Shown: positions 1 to 10,634, counted from the first letter of the stretch. The stretch is DNA of 64,000 bases from an uncultured bacterium (GCA_903934795.1 CAIZPE010000060.1:1-64000), one strand, 5' to 3'. The notes: generated from the letters alone by a model not told the origin. Numbers and translations: made by a program.

Positions 1-11
1 GCCGTCCGCCG

Positions 12-1445
12 GTGGGGGTGCGCATGATCCAGGCGTGGTCACGCCTGGGGCCGCGCTATCTGCCCTTCGCTGACGCGGCCAGCGCCGATCTGCCGCTGTC
101 ACGCCTGGTCCGGCTGTCGCTCTTCCAGGTGTCGGTGGGCATGGCCACGGCGCTCATCGTCGGCACGCTCAACCGGGTGATGATCGTCGAGCTCGGCGTG
201 CCGGCCTGGCTGGTGGCCCTGATGGTGGCCCTGCCGCTGCTGGCCGCGCCCTTCCGGGCCTTCACCGGCTTTCGCTCCGATACCCACCGTTCGGCCTTCG
301 GCTGGCGACGCGTGCCCTACATCTGGACCGGCACGATGCTGCAGTTCTTCGGCCTGGCGGTGATGCCCTTCGCGCTGCTGGTGCTCTCCGGCCAGGGCGC
401 GGTGCCGGTGCCGGCCTGGTTCGGCCCGGCCGTGGCAGCCATCGCCTTCCTGGTGGTCGGTGTGGGCCTGCAGACCGCCCAGACGGCGGGCCTCGCGCTG
501 GCCACCGATCAGGCCAGCGACGAGACCCGGCCGCGTGTGGTGGCGCTCATGTACGTGATGCTGCTGGCCGGCATGGTCGGCAGCAGCTTCGTGTTCAGCC
601 TCCTGCTGGCCGACTTCAGTCCCCAGCGGCTGGTGCAGGTGGTGCAGGGCGCCGCGCTGTTCACCCTGGCCCTGAACGGTGTGGCCCTCTGGAAGCAGGA
701 AGCCCGCGATCCCGCGCGCGTGGCGGCCCTGCGCGGTCAGCCCGAGCCCGCCTTCCTGCCGGTGTGGCGCCGCTTCATCCGTAATGGCCGCGCCCGTCGC
801 TTCCTCTGGTCGGTGGGCCTGGGCACCGCCGCCTTCAACATGCAGGACATCGTGCTCGAGCCCTACGGCGGCGAGATCCTGCGCCTGTCGGTCGGGCAGA
901 CCAGCGCGCTCACCGCCTTGCTGGCGGGGGGTTCGCTGATCGGCTTCGCGCTCTCGGGCCGCCGGCTCGCCGCGGGTGTCGACCCCTTGCGGCTTGCGGC
1001 CTATGGCGCGCTTGCCGGCCTGCCGGCCTTCTCGGCGGTGATCTTCGCGGCCCCCCTGGAGGCGCCCTGGCTGTTTCGCCTGGGCGCGCTCGGCATCGGC
1101 TTTGCGGGCGGCGTGTTCTCGGTGGGCACGCTCTCGGCCGCGATGCGCATGGAGCAGCGCGAATTCATCGGTCTGGCGCTGGGCGCCTGGGGCGCGGTGC
1201 AGGCCACCGCCGCCGGGCTGTCGGTGGCCGCGGGCGGCGCCCTGCGCGATCTGATCTCGGGGCTGGCCACGCATGGTGCGCTGGGCACGGCCCTGTCTTC
1301 GCCGGTCACCGGCTACAGCATGGTCTACCACCTCGAGATGCTGCTGCTGTTCATCACCCTGGTTGCCATCGGTCCGCTGGTCGGAAGGCGGTCGGCGGTG
1401 CCCTACACCCCTGGCCGGTTCGGGCTTTCCGATCTGCCGGGTTAG
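12..1445 (+). CDS. lhaA: PucC/LhaA-family light-harvesting assembly MFS protein (start GTG 12 or ATG 24)
   Basis: Polytopic protein with FRAFTGFRSDTHRSAFGWRRVPYIW typical of the PucC/LhaA family; directly precedes puhA. Confidence 0.88.
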   Translation: MGVRMIQAWSRLGPRYLPFADAASADLPLSRLVRLSLFQVSVGMATALIVGTLNRVMIVELGVPAWLVALMVALPLLAAPFRAFTGFRSDTHRSAFGWRRVPYIWTGTMLQFFGLAVMPFALLVLSGQGAVPVPAWFGPAVAAIAFLVVGVGLQTAQTAGLALATDQASDETRPRVVALMYVMLLAGMVGSSFVFSLLLADFSPQRLVQVVQGAALFTLALNGVALWKQEARDPARVAALRGQPEPAFLPVWRRFIRNGRARRFLWSVGLGTAAFNMQDIVLEPYGGEILRLSVGQTSALTALLAGGSLIGFALSGRRLAAGVDPLRLAAYGALAGLPAFSAVIFAAPLEAPWLFRLGALGIGFAGGVFSVGTLSAAMRMEQREFIGLALGAWGAVQATAAGLSVAAGGALRDLISGLATHGALGTALSSPVTGYSMVYHLEMLLLFITLVAIGPLVGRRSAVPYTPGRFGLSDLPG

Positions 1446-1477
1446 TCGCCCTCAAAAAGACGAGAGGAGAAGTCATC

Positions 1478-2245
1478 ATGGAATTCGGCGCGTTCACCGG
1501 TTATGTCGATCTGGCCCAGGTGCTCCTGTACCTGTTCTGGCTGTTCTTCGCCGGCCTGATCTACTACCTGGCCCGCGAGAACCATCGCGAGGGCTATCCC
1601 ATGGAGTCCGACAGCCTGGGCACGGCCACCATCCGTGGCTGGCCGATTCCCGAGCCCAAGACCTTCAAGCTTGCCGACGGTCATGAGGTGACCGTGCCCG
1701 ATCTGACCCGATCCGAGAGCAACTACTCGGCCGCCAGCACCGCCGCCTCGCCCGGATCGCCGATCGAACCCACCGGTGATCCGATGCTCGCCGGCACCGG
1801 CGCCGGCGCCTGGTCCAACCGGGCCGACAAGCCCGACCTCACCGCCCATGGCGAAGTGAAGATCGTGCCGCTGCGGGTGGCCAGCAGCTACCAGGTCTCG
1901 GGCAACGACACCGATCCGCGCGGCCTGCCGGTGATGGGTGCCGACGGCGTGCAGGCCGGCACCGTGCGCGACATCTGGCTCGACCAGTCCGAGATGATGT
2001 TCCGCTACCTCGAGGTCGAGACCTCGGCCGAGAATGGCTCGCGCCGCGTGCTGCTGCCGATCCCCTTCGCCCGCATCCGCCGCGACCGGATCGAGGTCAA
2101 CTCGATCATGGCCCGTCACTTCGCCCAGGTGCCGGCCACCCGCAGCGCCGATCAGGTGACCTTCCTCGAGGAAGACCGGATCTCGGCCTACTACGGCGGC
2201 GGCACGCTGTACGCCGACCCCAAGCGCAGCGAACCGATTCTCTGA
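1478..2245 (+). CDS. puhA: Photosynthetic reaction centre H subunit
   Basis: N-terminal single TM then YYLARENHREGYPMESD and GLPVMGADGVQAGTVRDIWLDQSEMMFRYLEVE, characteristic of PuhA. Confidence 0.97.
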   Translation: MEFGAFTGYVDLAQVLLYLFWLFFAGLIYYLARENHREGYPMESDSLGTATIRGWPIPEPKTFKLADGHEVTVPDLTRSESNYSAASTAASPGSPIEPTGDPMLAGTGAGAWSNRADKPDLTAHGEVKIVPLRVASSYQVSGNDTDPRGLPVMGADGVQAGTVRDIWLDQSEMMFRYLEVETSAENGSRRVLLPIPFARIRRDRIEVNSIMARHFAQVPATRSADQVTFLEEDRISAYYGGGTLYADPKRSEPIL

Positions 2246-2258
2246 ACGCGGAGGCGGC

Positions 2259-2930
2259 ATGAACATCCCGGGTCATCGGCACGAGCATGAACTCGAGCCC
2301 CAGTACGGGCTCCCGGAGCGTCTGCCTGCGGGCGAGCGCATCCTCTGGCAGGGCTCTCCCGACGCCCGGGTGCTGGCGCGTACCGCGTTCCACTGGCGCA
2401 AGCTGGTGGTCTACTTCGCGCTGATGGTCGGCTCGCGCGGCGCGTTCGTGCTGGCCGAGGGCGCAAGCCTGGCCGAGGCGCTGGGCGCGCTGCTCTGGCC
2501 CACGCTCCTGGCCGTGGTGGCGCTGGCCGCCGTGGCGCTGCTCGCCTGGCTGTCGGCCCGCACCACGGTCTACACCCTGACCGACCGCCGGGTGGTCATG
2601 CGCGTGGGCATCGTGCTCACCATGGCCTTCAACCTGCCGCACACCCGCATCGCGTCGGCGGCCTTCCGTGAAGGCCCCGACGGCTGCGGCGACATCGTGC
2701 TCACCCTGGCCGGCACCGACCGCATCGCCTGGCTGCAGCTCTGGCCCCATGCCCGACCCTGGCGGCTCGCCCGACCCGAGCCGATGCTGCGCGCGCTGCC
2801 CGATGCCCGCGCCGTGGCCGCCAGCCTGTCGCAGGCCTGGTCGCAGGCCACCGGCGTGGCCGCGCGCCCGGCCGTCGAGACCGCTGCCGACACCGGTCGC
2901 ACGCCCGACTGGCAGCCGAGCCCGACATGA
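2259..2930 (+). CDS. puhB: Photosynthetic complex assembly protein PuhB
   Basis: [14 protein letters not shown]...[30 protein letters not shown] (PH-domain-like PuhB); position after puhA. Confidence 0.92.
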   Translation: MNIPGHRHEHELEPQYGLPERLPAGERILWQGSPDARVLARTAFHWRKLVVYFALMVGSRGAFVLAEGASLAEALGALLWPTLLAVVALAAVALLAWLSARTTVYTLTDRRVVMRVGIVLTMAFNLPHTRIASAAFREGPDGCGDIVLTLAGTDRIAWLQLWPHARPWRLARPEPMLRALPDARAVAASLSQAWSQATGVAARPAVETAADTGRTPDWQPSPT

Positions 2931-3400
2931 ACAGCCTGCCACATACCCGGATGGTTGCCGGCCGGCCGGCGCCCGACAGCTTTCCGCGCTGGTTCCTCTA
3001 CGGCGCCGGTGCGTTGATCCTGGTTTCGCTGGTCAGCGTGGCCCTGGTGCGCATCACCGGCAACGGGCCCGACCAGCGCGCCGCGCCGGCGGTGCAGGAG
3101 CGGCCGCTGCGATTCATGGACCGGCCCGATGGCGGCATCGCGGTGGTCGATGCGCTCACCGGCCAGCCGGTGGCCGACATCCATGGCGAACAGGGTTTCC
3201 TGCGTGGTGCGCTGCGCGCCCTGGCCCGCGAGCGTCGTGTGCGCGGTCTGGGCAGCGAGCAGCCTTTCCAGCTCATCGCCCGCACCGACGGTCGCCTGAC
3301 GCTCGCCGATCCGGCGACCGGCCAGCGCATCGATCTCGAGTCCTTCGGTCCGGTCAACGCGGGCGCCTTTGCCGCGCTGCTCGAACCGGCTCCCCGCTGA
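2927..3400 (+). CDS. puhC: Photosynthetic complex assembly protein PuhC
   Basis: One N-terminal [21 protein letters not shown]...[18 protein letters not shown]; overlaps puhB stop. Confidence 0.88.
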   Translation: MNSLPHTRMVAGRPAPDSFPRWFLYGAGALILVSLVSVALVRITGNGPDQRAAPAVQERPLRFMDRPDGGIAVVDALTGQPVADIHGEQGFLRGALRALARERRVRGLGSEQPFQLIARTDGRLTLADPATGQRIDLESFGPVNAGAFAALLEPAPR

Positions 3401-3414
3401 AAGGTCAATCCGAC

Positions 3415-4494
3415 ATGCAGCCCGCCACCGCCACCATCGACTCGCCGCAGGATGTTGCCCAGCGTGCGAAGACCGAGTCGCTGATCAGCCCGCGTTTCTA
3501 CACCACCGACTTCGCGGCCATGGATCGCATCGATGTCTCGTCGATCCGGGCCGAGTGGGACGCGATGATGGCCGAGTACGAGGGCGACAACAACCACGAC
3601 CATTTCCAGCGCGACGAGCAGTTCACGCAGGAGGTGCGCGAGGTGTTCTCGACAGTCTCGCCCGAGCTGCGCCAGGAATTCCTCGACTTCCTGATCACCT
3701 CGGTGACCAGCGAGTTCAGCGGCTGCATCCTCTACAACGAGATCCAGAAGAACGTCAGCAACCCCGACATCAAGGCGCTGATGCGCTTCATGACCCGCGA
3801 CGAGTCACGCCACGCCGGGTTCATCAACCAGAGCCTGAAGGACTTCGGCCTGGGTCTCGATCTGGGCGACCTGAAGCGCACCAAGCGCTACACCTACTTC
3901 CGGCCGAAGTTCATCTTCTACGCCACCTACCTGTCCGAGAAGATCGGCTATGCCCGGTACATCACGATCTTCCGGCAGCTCGAGCGCAACCCCGACAAGC
4001 GCTTCCATCCGATCTTCCGGTGGTTCGAGCGCTGGTGCAACGACGAGTTCCGCCACGGCGAGTCCTTCGCGCTGATCATGCGCGCCAACCCGCACCTGCT
4101 GCGGGGTGCGAACCTGCTCTGGGTGCGCTTCTTCCTGCTGGCCGTCTACGCCACCATGTACGTGCGCGACCACACCCGGCCGATGCTGCATCAGGCCATG
4201 GGCCTCGATTCCACCGACTACGACCACCGGGTCTTCGACATCACCACCGAGATCTCCCGGCAGGTGTTCCCCATCTCGCTCGACACCCGCCATCCCGCCT
4301 TCATGGCCGGGCTGGAGCGCCTGTGCCGCATCCAGATCGGGGTCAACCGCGCCCGTGAGCGTGGCGGCCTCATCGGACGCCTGCAGCAGGCCGGGCTGGC
4401 GGTGGCCGGCGCGCTCACCTTCGCGCGGCTCTACCTGCATCCGGTGAAGCGCCATGACCTGCCGGCCCAGGTCCGGGTGGCACCGGCCTGGTAG
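3415..4494 (+). CDS. acsF: Aerobic Mg-protoporphyrin IX monomethyl ester oxidative cyclase
   Basis: Di-iron protein, [60 protein letters not shown]; the longer upstream ORF extension overlaps puhC and is not used. Confidence 0.95.
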   Translation: MQPATATIDSPQDVAQRAKTESLISPRFYTTDFAAMDRIDVSSIRAEWDAMMAEYEGDNNHDHFQRDEQFTQEVREVFSTVSPELRQEFLDFLITSVTSEFSGCILYNEIQKNVSNPDIKALMRFMTRDESRHAGFINQSLKDFGLGLDLGDLKRTKRYTYFRPKFIFYATYLSEKIGYARYITIFRQLERNPDKRFHPIFRWFERWCNDEFRHGESFALIMRANPHLLRGANLLWVRFFLLAVYATMYVRDHTRPMLHQAMGLDSTDYDHRVFDITTEISRQVFPISLDTRHPAFMAGLERLCRIQIGVNRARERGGLIGRLQQAGLAVAGALTFARLYLHPVKRHDLPAQVRVAPAW

Positions 4495-4527
4495 GCCGGC
4501 TGCCCAGCCTGCTTCGGAACCGCCCGC

Positions 4528-5379
4528 GTGAACGGCCTGCTGCCCGCCGTTGCCACCGCCGTCTTCGTGTGGTGGTTCAGCACGGGCCTGGTGCTCATCC
4601 TGGTGCGCCTGTCGCGTCGGGCGATCCGCCTGAGCGTGACGCTGGCCACGCTGGTGGGTGTGGCGGCGCTCTACGGCCTGTCCCATACCGCGCGTCAGAC
4701 CGGGCTGGCCGGTGCCTACTGCGCCTTCACCTGTGCGCTGCTGGCCTGGGCCTGGCACGAGCTCACCTTCCTCACCGGCTGGATCACCGGTCCGCGACGC
4801 ACCGCGCTGCCCGCCGGACTGAGCGGCTGGCCGCGCTTCGTGCAGTCGGTGCGCGCCATCCTGTGGCATGAGCTCGGCGTCCTCGCGGTGGGCCTGATCA
4901 TCGTGGCCATCACCTGGCGCCAGCCCAACCAGGTGGGCACCGGCACCTTCCTCGTGCTGTGGGTGATGCGCACCAGCGCCAAGCTCAATCTCTTCCTGGG
5001 CGTGCGCAATCTCAGCGAGCAGTTCCTGCCCGAGCATCTCGCCTACCTGCAGAGCTTCTTCCGCCGGCGGCGCATGAACGGCTTCTTCCCGGTGGCGGTC
5101 AGCCTCTCGATGCTGGCGCTGGTGGCGCTGGTGATGGTCGCGCTGCAGCCTTCCACGCCGGCAGCCACCTCGGTGGGCCACGCTCTGGTGGGCACCATGC
5201 TGGCGCTGGCCATCGTCGAACACGCGCTCCTGGTGTTGCCGGTGGATACCGCCGCGCTGTGGCGCTGGGCGCTGCGATTCTCGGGCGGCGCGCCGGATGC
5301 CGCCGTCCCTTCCGTCCGGGCGGGTCCCGGTACCGATTCACCGGTCCGCGCTGATGAAACACTCCTTCATGCCCGATAG
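4528..5379 (+). CDS. puhE: PuhE family polytopic membrane protein
   Basis: DUF3623-like sequence (VRLSRRAIRLSV...FTCALLAWAWHELTFLTGWITGPRR) directly after acsF. Confidence 0.85.
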   Translation: MNGLLPAVATAVFVWWFSTGLVLILVRLSRRAIRLSVTLATLVGVAALYGLSHTARQTGLAGAYCAFTCALLAWAWHELTFLTGWITGPRRTALPAGLSGWPRFVQSVRAILWHELGVLAVGLIIVAITWRQPNQVGTGTFLVLWVMRTSAKLNLFLGVRNLSEQFLPEHLAYLQSFFRRRRMNGFFPVAVSLSMLALVALVMVALQPSTPAATSVGHALVGTMLALAIVEHALLVLPVDTAALWRWALRFSGGAPDAAVPSVRAGPGTDSPVRADETLLHAR

Positions 5380-6916
5380 TCCGTCGGGCCGTTCCACGGG
5401 CTCTGCGGGCGACGGCCGCGCGCCGCTCGCCCTGGTGATCGGCAGTGGCTTCGGCGGGCTCGCCGCCGCCATCCGGCTGGCCGTGCGCGGCTGGCGGGTG
5501 CAGGTCCTCGAGAAGCTCGATGCGCCCGGCGGCCGGGCCTATGTCTGGAAGCAGGACGGCTTCAGCTTCGACGCCGGCCCGACCATCATCACCGCGCCCT
5601 TCCTGCTCGAGGAGCTCTGGGAGGCCGCCGGCCGGCGCTTCGCCGACGATGTCGAGCTGCGGCTGATGGATCCCTTCTACCGCATCCGCTTCGACGACGG
5701 CACCTGGTTCGACTACTCCGGCGACCCGGAACGCATGCGCGCCGAGGTGGCCCGGTTCAATCCCGGTGACCTGCCCGGCTACGAGGCCTTCCTCGTCGAG
5801 GCGGCCAAGTGCTACCAGCTCGGCTTCATCGAGCTCGGCACCATCGCCTACAACACGCTCGGCGATCTGGTCGGTGCGCTGCCCAACATGGCGCGCATGC
5901 GCGGCTGGCGCAGCATCTGGCAGATGGCCTGCCATCACTTCCACGATCCCAAGCTGCGGATCGTCATGAGCTTCCATCCGCTGCTGATCGGCGGCAACCC
6001 GCTGGCGGTCACCCGCATCTACAGCCTGATCAACACGCTGGAGCGCCGCTTCGGCGTGCACTGGGCCATGGGCGGCACCGGCGCGATCATCCAGGCGATG
6101 GTGAGGCTGCTCGAGAGCCTCGGCGGGCAGATCCGCTACGACGCCGAGGTGGCCCGCATCGACATCGAGGGCCCGGCGGGCGGCCGTGGCCGTGCCACCG
6201 GGGTCACCCTGGCGAGCGGCGAGCGCATCGCCTCCGACATCGTGGTCTCCAACGCCGACACGCTCTGGACCTACCGCCATCTCGTTGCGCCGCAATGGCG
6301 CCGGCGCTGGACCGATCAGCGCATCGAGAAGAGCCGCCACTCGATGAGCCTGTTCGTCTGGTACTTCGGCACCGATCGCCGCTGGGACGAGGTGCCCCAT
6401 CACATGATGGTGCTCGGCCCGCGCTACGAAGGCCTGCTGCGCGACATCTTCAAGCGCCATGTGGTGCCGGCCGACTTCAGCCTGTACCTGCACCGGCCCA
6501 GCGCCAGCGATCCCTCGGTGGCGCCGCCCGGCTGCGACGCCTTCTATGTGCTCAGCCCGGTGTCGCACCTGGCCAGCGGCACCGACTGGCCGGCGCAGGC
6601 CGAGGCGTATCGGCAGTCGATCGAGCAGGCGCTTGAGCGAACCGTGCTGCCCGGGCTGAGCCGGCATGTGGTCACCTCTCGGGTCACCACCCCGCAGGAC
6701 TTCCAGGACCGGCTGCTGGCCTACAAGGGCGCGGCTTTCGGCATGGAGCCGCTGCTGCTGCAGAGCGCCTGGTTCAGGCCGCACAATCGCAGCGAGGATG
6801 TCGACCGGCTGTTCATGGTCGGCGCCGGAACCCACCCGGGCGCAGGCGTGCCCGGTGTGCTCATGTCCGCCAGGACGCTCGAACAGGTGCTTCCCGATGT
6901 CCGCGCCTTCGCGTGA
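5354..6916 (+). CDS. crtI: Phytoene desaturase
   Basis: GSGFGGLAAAIRLAVRGW FAD motif, GGRAYVWKQDGFSFDAGPTIITAP, C-terminal GAGTHPGAGVPGVLMSA. Confidence 0.96.
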   Translation: MKHSFMPDSPSGRSTGSAGDGRAPLALVIGSGFGGLAAAIRLAVRGWRVQVLEKLDAPGGRAYVWKQDGFSFDAGPTIITAPFLLEELWEAAGRRFADDVELRLMDPFYRIRFDDGTWFDYSGDPERMRAEVARFNPGDLPGYEAFLVEAAKCYQLGFIELGTIAYNTLGDLVGALPNMARMRGWRSIWQMACHHFHDPKLRIVMSFHPLLIGGNPLAVTRIYSLINTLERRFGVHWAMGGTGAIIQAMVRLLESLGGQIRYDAEVARIDIEGPAGGRGRATGVTLASGERIASDIVVSNADTLWTYRHLVAPQWRRRWTDQRIEKSRHSMSLFVWYFGTDRRWDEVPHHMMVLGPRYEGLLRDIFKRHVVPADFSLYLHRPSASDPSVAPPGCDAFYVLSPVSHLASGTDWPAQAEAYRQSIEQALERTVLPGLSRHVVTSRVTTPQDFQDRLLAYKGAAFGMEPLLLQSAWFRPHNRSEDVDRLFMVGAGTHPGAGVPGVLMSARTLEQVLPDVRAFA

Positions 6917-7976
6917 ATCCGCTGAACCCGCCGTGCCGGCGGCCGACTTCGATCTGCGGGCCTGCCGCGCGCTGATGCGCGGCGGCTCCAAGACCTTCTT
7001 CGCCGCCTCGCTGCTGCTGCCTCCGCGGGTGCGCGCCCCGGCCACCGCGCTCTATGCCTTCTGCCGGCTGGCCGACGACGCCATCGATCACGGTGCCGAT
7101 CCGGTGGCCGAGATGCACGCGCTGCAGGCGCGGCTCGATGCCATCTACCAGGGTCGGCCGGGCCCCGAGGATGCCGACCGGGCGCTCGCCCAGGTGGTGC
7201 ATGCCTTTGCGGTGCCGCGCGCGCTGCTTGATGCGCTGCTCGAGGGCTTCCTGTGGGACACCCAGGGGCGGCGCTACCACACCCTGTCCGATGTGATGGC
7301 CTATGGCGCCCGTGTGGCGGGCACGGTGGGCGCCATGATGGCGCTGGTGATGGAGACCCGCTCGCCGGCCGCGCTGGCCCGCGCCTGCGAGCTGGGCGTG
7401 GCCATGCAGCTCACCAACATCGCCCGCGATGTCGGTGAAGACGCCCGCAACGGCCGGCTCTATCTGCCGCGAGACTGGCTGGCCCAGGCCGGGGTCGATG
7501 CCGATGCCTGGTTGCGCGAGCCTCGCTTCACCCCGGCGATCGCCGGCGTGATCCGCCGGCTGCTCGACGAGGCCGAACAGCTCTACCGCCGCTCCACCTA
7601 CGGCATCGCCGAGCTGCCGCGCGACTGCCGGCCCGCGATCAACGCCGCCCGCAAGGTCTACGCCGAGATCGGCCACCAGCTGTCGCGCGACGGTCTCGAC
7701 TCCGTCAGCCGCCGCGCGGTGGTGTCGGGCCGGCGCAAGCTGGTGCTCATCGCGGCTTCCACCGGTGCCATGCTGCTGCCCGCGCCGGGTGGGTCCGACG
7801 GGCTGGCGCCGCTGCCCGAGATCGCTTTCCTGGTCGACGCGGTGCAGGCCGGCGGGCTGCCGGCGCGCATCGGGCGTGAGCCCGCGGTGCCCCGGCGCAG
7901 CTTCGATGAACGCATGATCTGGGCGGCCGATCTCTTCGCCCGCCTGGCCGAGCAGGACCAGCGCGGGGCGCGCTGA
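6897..7976 (+). CDS. crtB: Phytoene synthase
   Basis: YAFCRLADDAID, MQLTNIARDVGEDARNGRLYLP motifs; ATG 6897 overlaps crtI end. Confidence 0.96.
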   Translation: MSAPSRESAEPAVPAADFDLRACRALMRGGSKTFFAASLLLPPRVRAPATALYAFCRLADDAIDHGADPVAEMHALQARLDAIYQGRPGPEDADRALAQVVHAFAVPRALLDALLEGFLWDTQGRRYHTLSDVMAYGARVAGTVGAMMALVMETRSPAALARACELGVAMQLTNIARDVGEDARNGRLYLPRDWLAQAGVDADAWLREPRFTPAIAGVIRRLLDEAEQLYRRSTYGIAELPRDCRPAINAARKVYAEIGHQLSRDGLDSVSRRAVVSGRRKLVLIAASTGAMLLPAPGGSDGLAPLPEIAFLVDAVQAGGLPARIGREPAVPRRSFDERMIWAADLFARLAEQDQRGAR

Positions 7977-7996
7977 GCCGCCGCGCAGCAGCCGCC

Positions 7997-8182
7997 ATGA
8001 GCGAGTCGGTGCCCCTGCTCAAGCTGGTCGAGGTGCTGGTGGTGCTGGCCGCCGGGGTGGGCTTTGCCTGGTGGCAGTTCTCGGACCTGGCCCGCGCCCG
8101 GCGGCAGACCGAGCGCGAGCGGGAGCAGGCGGCGGCTCGCGAGCGGGCGCAGTCGGCCGCCGGTCCGGAGAACCCGCCGTGA
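7997..8182 (+). CDS. Small single-TM hypothetical protein (61 aa)
   Basis: MSESVPLLKLVEVLVVLAAGVGFAWWQFSDLARARRQTERER; one TM then charged tail; sits between crtB and the DUF2269-like gene and overlaps the latter's GTG. Confidence 0.6.
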   Translation: MSESVPLLKLVEVLVVLAAGVGFAWWQFSDLARARRQTEREREQAAARERAQSAAGPENPP

Positions 8183-8631
8183 GCGCCACGCTCAAGATCA
8201 TTCATGTGCTCAGCGCCTGCCTGTTCCTGGGCAATGTGATCGTGAGCGGCACCTGGGCGGCGCTCGCCGAGCGCACCCGCAATCACACCATCATCCAGTT
8301 CAGCAACCGCATGGTGCTGATCACCGATGTGCTCTTCACGCTCACCGGCTCGCTCGGCGTGGTGATCACCGGCTACCTGATGGCCGACCGCTGGGGCGGC
8401 GAGGCGCAGCATCCCTGGATCCGCTGGTCCTACCTGCTCTTCGGGCTCTCGGGCCTGATCTGGCTGTTTGTGCTCATGCCCATCCAGCTCAAGCAGCGCC
8501 AGCTGCTGCGCCAGAACGATGTGATCACGCCGCAGTACCTCAGGCTCTCGCGCCAGTGGCAGATCTGGGGCGCCGGGGCCACCATCCTGCCGCTGCCGAT
8601 CCTCTACTTCATGGTCACCAAGGCGGCATGA
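8179..8631 (+). CDS. DUF2269-like integral membrane protein
   Basis: LKIIHVLSACLFLGNVIVSGTWAALAER...LTGSLGVVITGYLMADRWG; GTG start overlapping previous ORF. Confidence 0.8.
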   Translation: MSATLKIIHVLSACLFLGNVIVSGTWAALAERTRNHTIIQFSNRMVLITDVLFTLTGSLGVVITGYLMADRWGGEAQHPWIRWSYLLFGLSGLIWLFVLMPIQLKQRQLLRQNDVITPQYLRLSRQWQIWGAGATILPLPILYFMVTKAA

Positions 8632-9554
8632 GCGCGGCCGGCGCCGGGCTGCGCGGCCAGGTGATCCTGGTGACGGGTGCCGGCGCGGGCATCGGCGCGG
8701 CCGGCGCACGCGAGTTCGCACGCCGCGGCGCCTTCCCGGTGCTGATGGATGTCGATGCGGGCCTCGCCCGGGCCGCAGCCAAGGCCATCGGCCCGCAGGC
8801 CATGGCCGTGGTCGGCGATGTCTGCGAGATGGCCGACTGCGAGGCCGCCGTGGCCGCTGCGCTCGAACGCCATGGCCGGCTGGACGCCGCCTGGGCCAAT
8901 GCCGGCATCGCATCCTTCGGGCCGCTCTCGCACACCGATCCGCAGGCCTGGCGGCGCTGTATCGATGTCAATGTCATCGGCGTGTTCAACACCCTGCGCG
9001 CGGCGCTGCCGCCGGTGCGCGCGCAGCGCGGCTACCTGCTCGCCTCGGCCTCGGCCGCCAGCTTTGCCCACCCGCCGATGATGTCGGCCTACGCGGCCTC
9101 CAAGGCCGCGGTGGAGGCGATGTGCAATGCCTGGCGCATCGAGCTGGCCGCGCACGGTGTGGGCGTGGGCGTCATGCATGCCTCCTGGGTGCGCACGCCG
9201 CTGGTCGAGGAGGGCGAGATGCATCCCGGCTTCCAGCGCCTGCGCGATGCCGCCCCGCCGATGCTGCGCGCGCAGATGAGCGCCGAGGAGGCCGGCCGGC
9301 GCATCGCCGACGCCCTCGAGGTCCGCGCCGACCGTGTATGGGTGCCTGGCTGGGTGCGGCTTCTGCACTGGCTGCGTCCGCTGCTGCACCTGCGCGGCGC
9401 CGAGCGCGAGCTGCGTCGCGCCGCACCGGAGCTCGAGCGCATCTACCTGGAAGGTCTTCAGAGCCACGGCGCGCTCGCCTCGTCCTTCGGGCCGCGCGAG
9501 CACGAGCGAGCGCTGGCGCGGGCCCGCGAAGGAACGGAAGACGACCGGAGCTAG
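8628..9554 (+). CDS. Short-chain dehydrogenase/reductase
   Basis: VILVTGAGAGIGAAGAREFARRG, NAGI, YAASKAAVE motifs of SDRs; ATGA overlap with preceding gene. Confidence 0.88.
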   Translation: MSAAGAGLRGQVILVTGAGAGIGAAGAREFARRGAFPVLMDVDAGLARAAAKAIGPQAMAVVGDVCEMADCEAAVAAALERHGRLDAAWANAGIASFGPLSHTDPQAWRRCIDVNVIGVFNTLRAALPPVRAQRGYLLASASAASFAHPPMMSAYAASKAAVEAMCNAWRIELAAHGVGVGVMHASWVRTPLVEEGEMHPGFQRLRDAAPPMLRAQMSAEEAGRRIADALEVRADRVWVPGWVRLLHWLRPLLHLRGAERELRRAAPELERIYLEGLQSHGALASSFGPREHERALARAREGTEDDRS

Positions 9555-9569
9555 CCTCGCGGACGGCGG

Positions 9570-10586
9570 TCAGGGCCGTCGCGGCATCCGCCAGGGCAGC
9601 ATCAGCCGCACTGGCAGCGAGACCACGCGCGGCACATCCAGGGTCTCGTGGATCGACACCACCGATTCGCCCAGCAGCGAGGATCGGATGGTCGAGCGCA
9701 CATAGAAGGGCGTGTCCTCGAGCGTGTCGATCAGCACGGGCGGGGCTGCAGCATCGCCTCTCGCCTGGCGGCTGATCCGCCAAAGCGATCGGGGCAGCCG
9801 ATGCCGTGGCGGTACCTCGAAGGGCGCGTGGCTGCCATCGGGCCGGAAGCGCTGCGCGATCACGCGCTCGCCGCCACCCAGCGGGCGCACATCGTAGATG
9901 ACGGTGGTGTCGCCGTTGGCCATGCCGGCGCGGGACCAGTCCCAGTCGGCGAAGGCCCGCTCCACCGGTTCGGCGCCGTCATTGGCGTCCATGTAGGCAT
10001 GGCCCGCCCAGCGCAGCGAGGGTTGCTCGAGCGCGACCTCCACCCGCGCACAGGGCGCGATCGGCCCCCAGCGGTGACGACCGGGCGCATCGAGGTCCGC
10101 GACGAAGCGGCACAGCCCTTCCGGCCAGAGGCGGATGCGGCCGCGCAGCGGGAAGGGGATGGGCATGCAGCGCTCGTGGATGTCCACGGTGAGGCAGCGT
10201 CCGTCCCATGACAGGCTGCTCGGGCCGATGTGAAACGATTCGCGCGAGCGCTGGCTGTGGCGGTGTCCGCGCTCGGTCATCGACCAGCGCTTGCCGCCCT
10301 CGCCATAGAGCGCGACATTGAGCGCGCAGTAGTCTTCGGGGTTATCGCGGCCGATGGCCCGTCCGAGCGCGTAGTAGGGCGAGAACACGCTGCCCACGAA
10401 GGCGATCACGGTCAGGCCGTGGCGGCCGTCGTCACTCAGGGCATCGAAGTACCACCAGAGGTAGCCGCCGCGCGGAACGGCCTGGTCGAAACGCGGTGCC
10501 CCATCAGGACCACGCCCGCCGGCCGCAGTGTCGCGATCGGCGGGCGTGTTGCCCGGTGGGGTGAGGCTGACCGGCGGGTCGATCAC
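9570..10586 (-). CDS. crtC: Hydroxyneurosporene synthase / carotenoid 1,2-hydratase
   Basis: GGYLWWYFDALSDDGRHGLTVIAFVGSVFSPYYALGRA; end of the puf operon. Confidence 0.93.
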   Translation of the reverse strand: MIDPPVSLTPPGNTPADRDTAAGGRGPDGAPRFDQAVPRGGYLWWYFDALSDDGRHGLTVIAFVGSVFSPYYALGRAIGRDNPEDYCALNVALYGEGGKRWSMTERGHRHSQRSRESFHIGPSSLSWDGRCLTVDIHERCMPIPFPLRGRIRLWPEGLCRFVADLDAPGRHRWGPIAPCARVEVALEQPSLRWAGHAYMDANDGAEPVERAFADWDWSRAGMANGDTTVIYDVRPLGGGERVIAQRFRPDGSHAPFEVPPRHRLPRSLWRISRQARGDAAAPPVLIDTLEDTPFYVRSTIRSSLLGESVVSIHETLDVPRVVSLPVRLMLPWRMPRRP

Positions 10587-10634
10587 TCGGTATCGACGCG
10601 CCGGCGCGCCCGCCCCGGGAAGGGCGAGGCCTGC

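Noticed and set aside
3805-5223. 472-aa minus-strand ORF opposite acsF/puhE
   Set aside because: His/Gln/Glu/Ala-rich antisense artefact
5099-7045. 648-aa minus-strand ORF opposite crtI/crtB
   Set aside because: Antisense shadow of crtI with no motif; composition is artefactual
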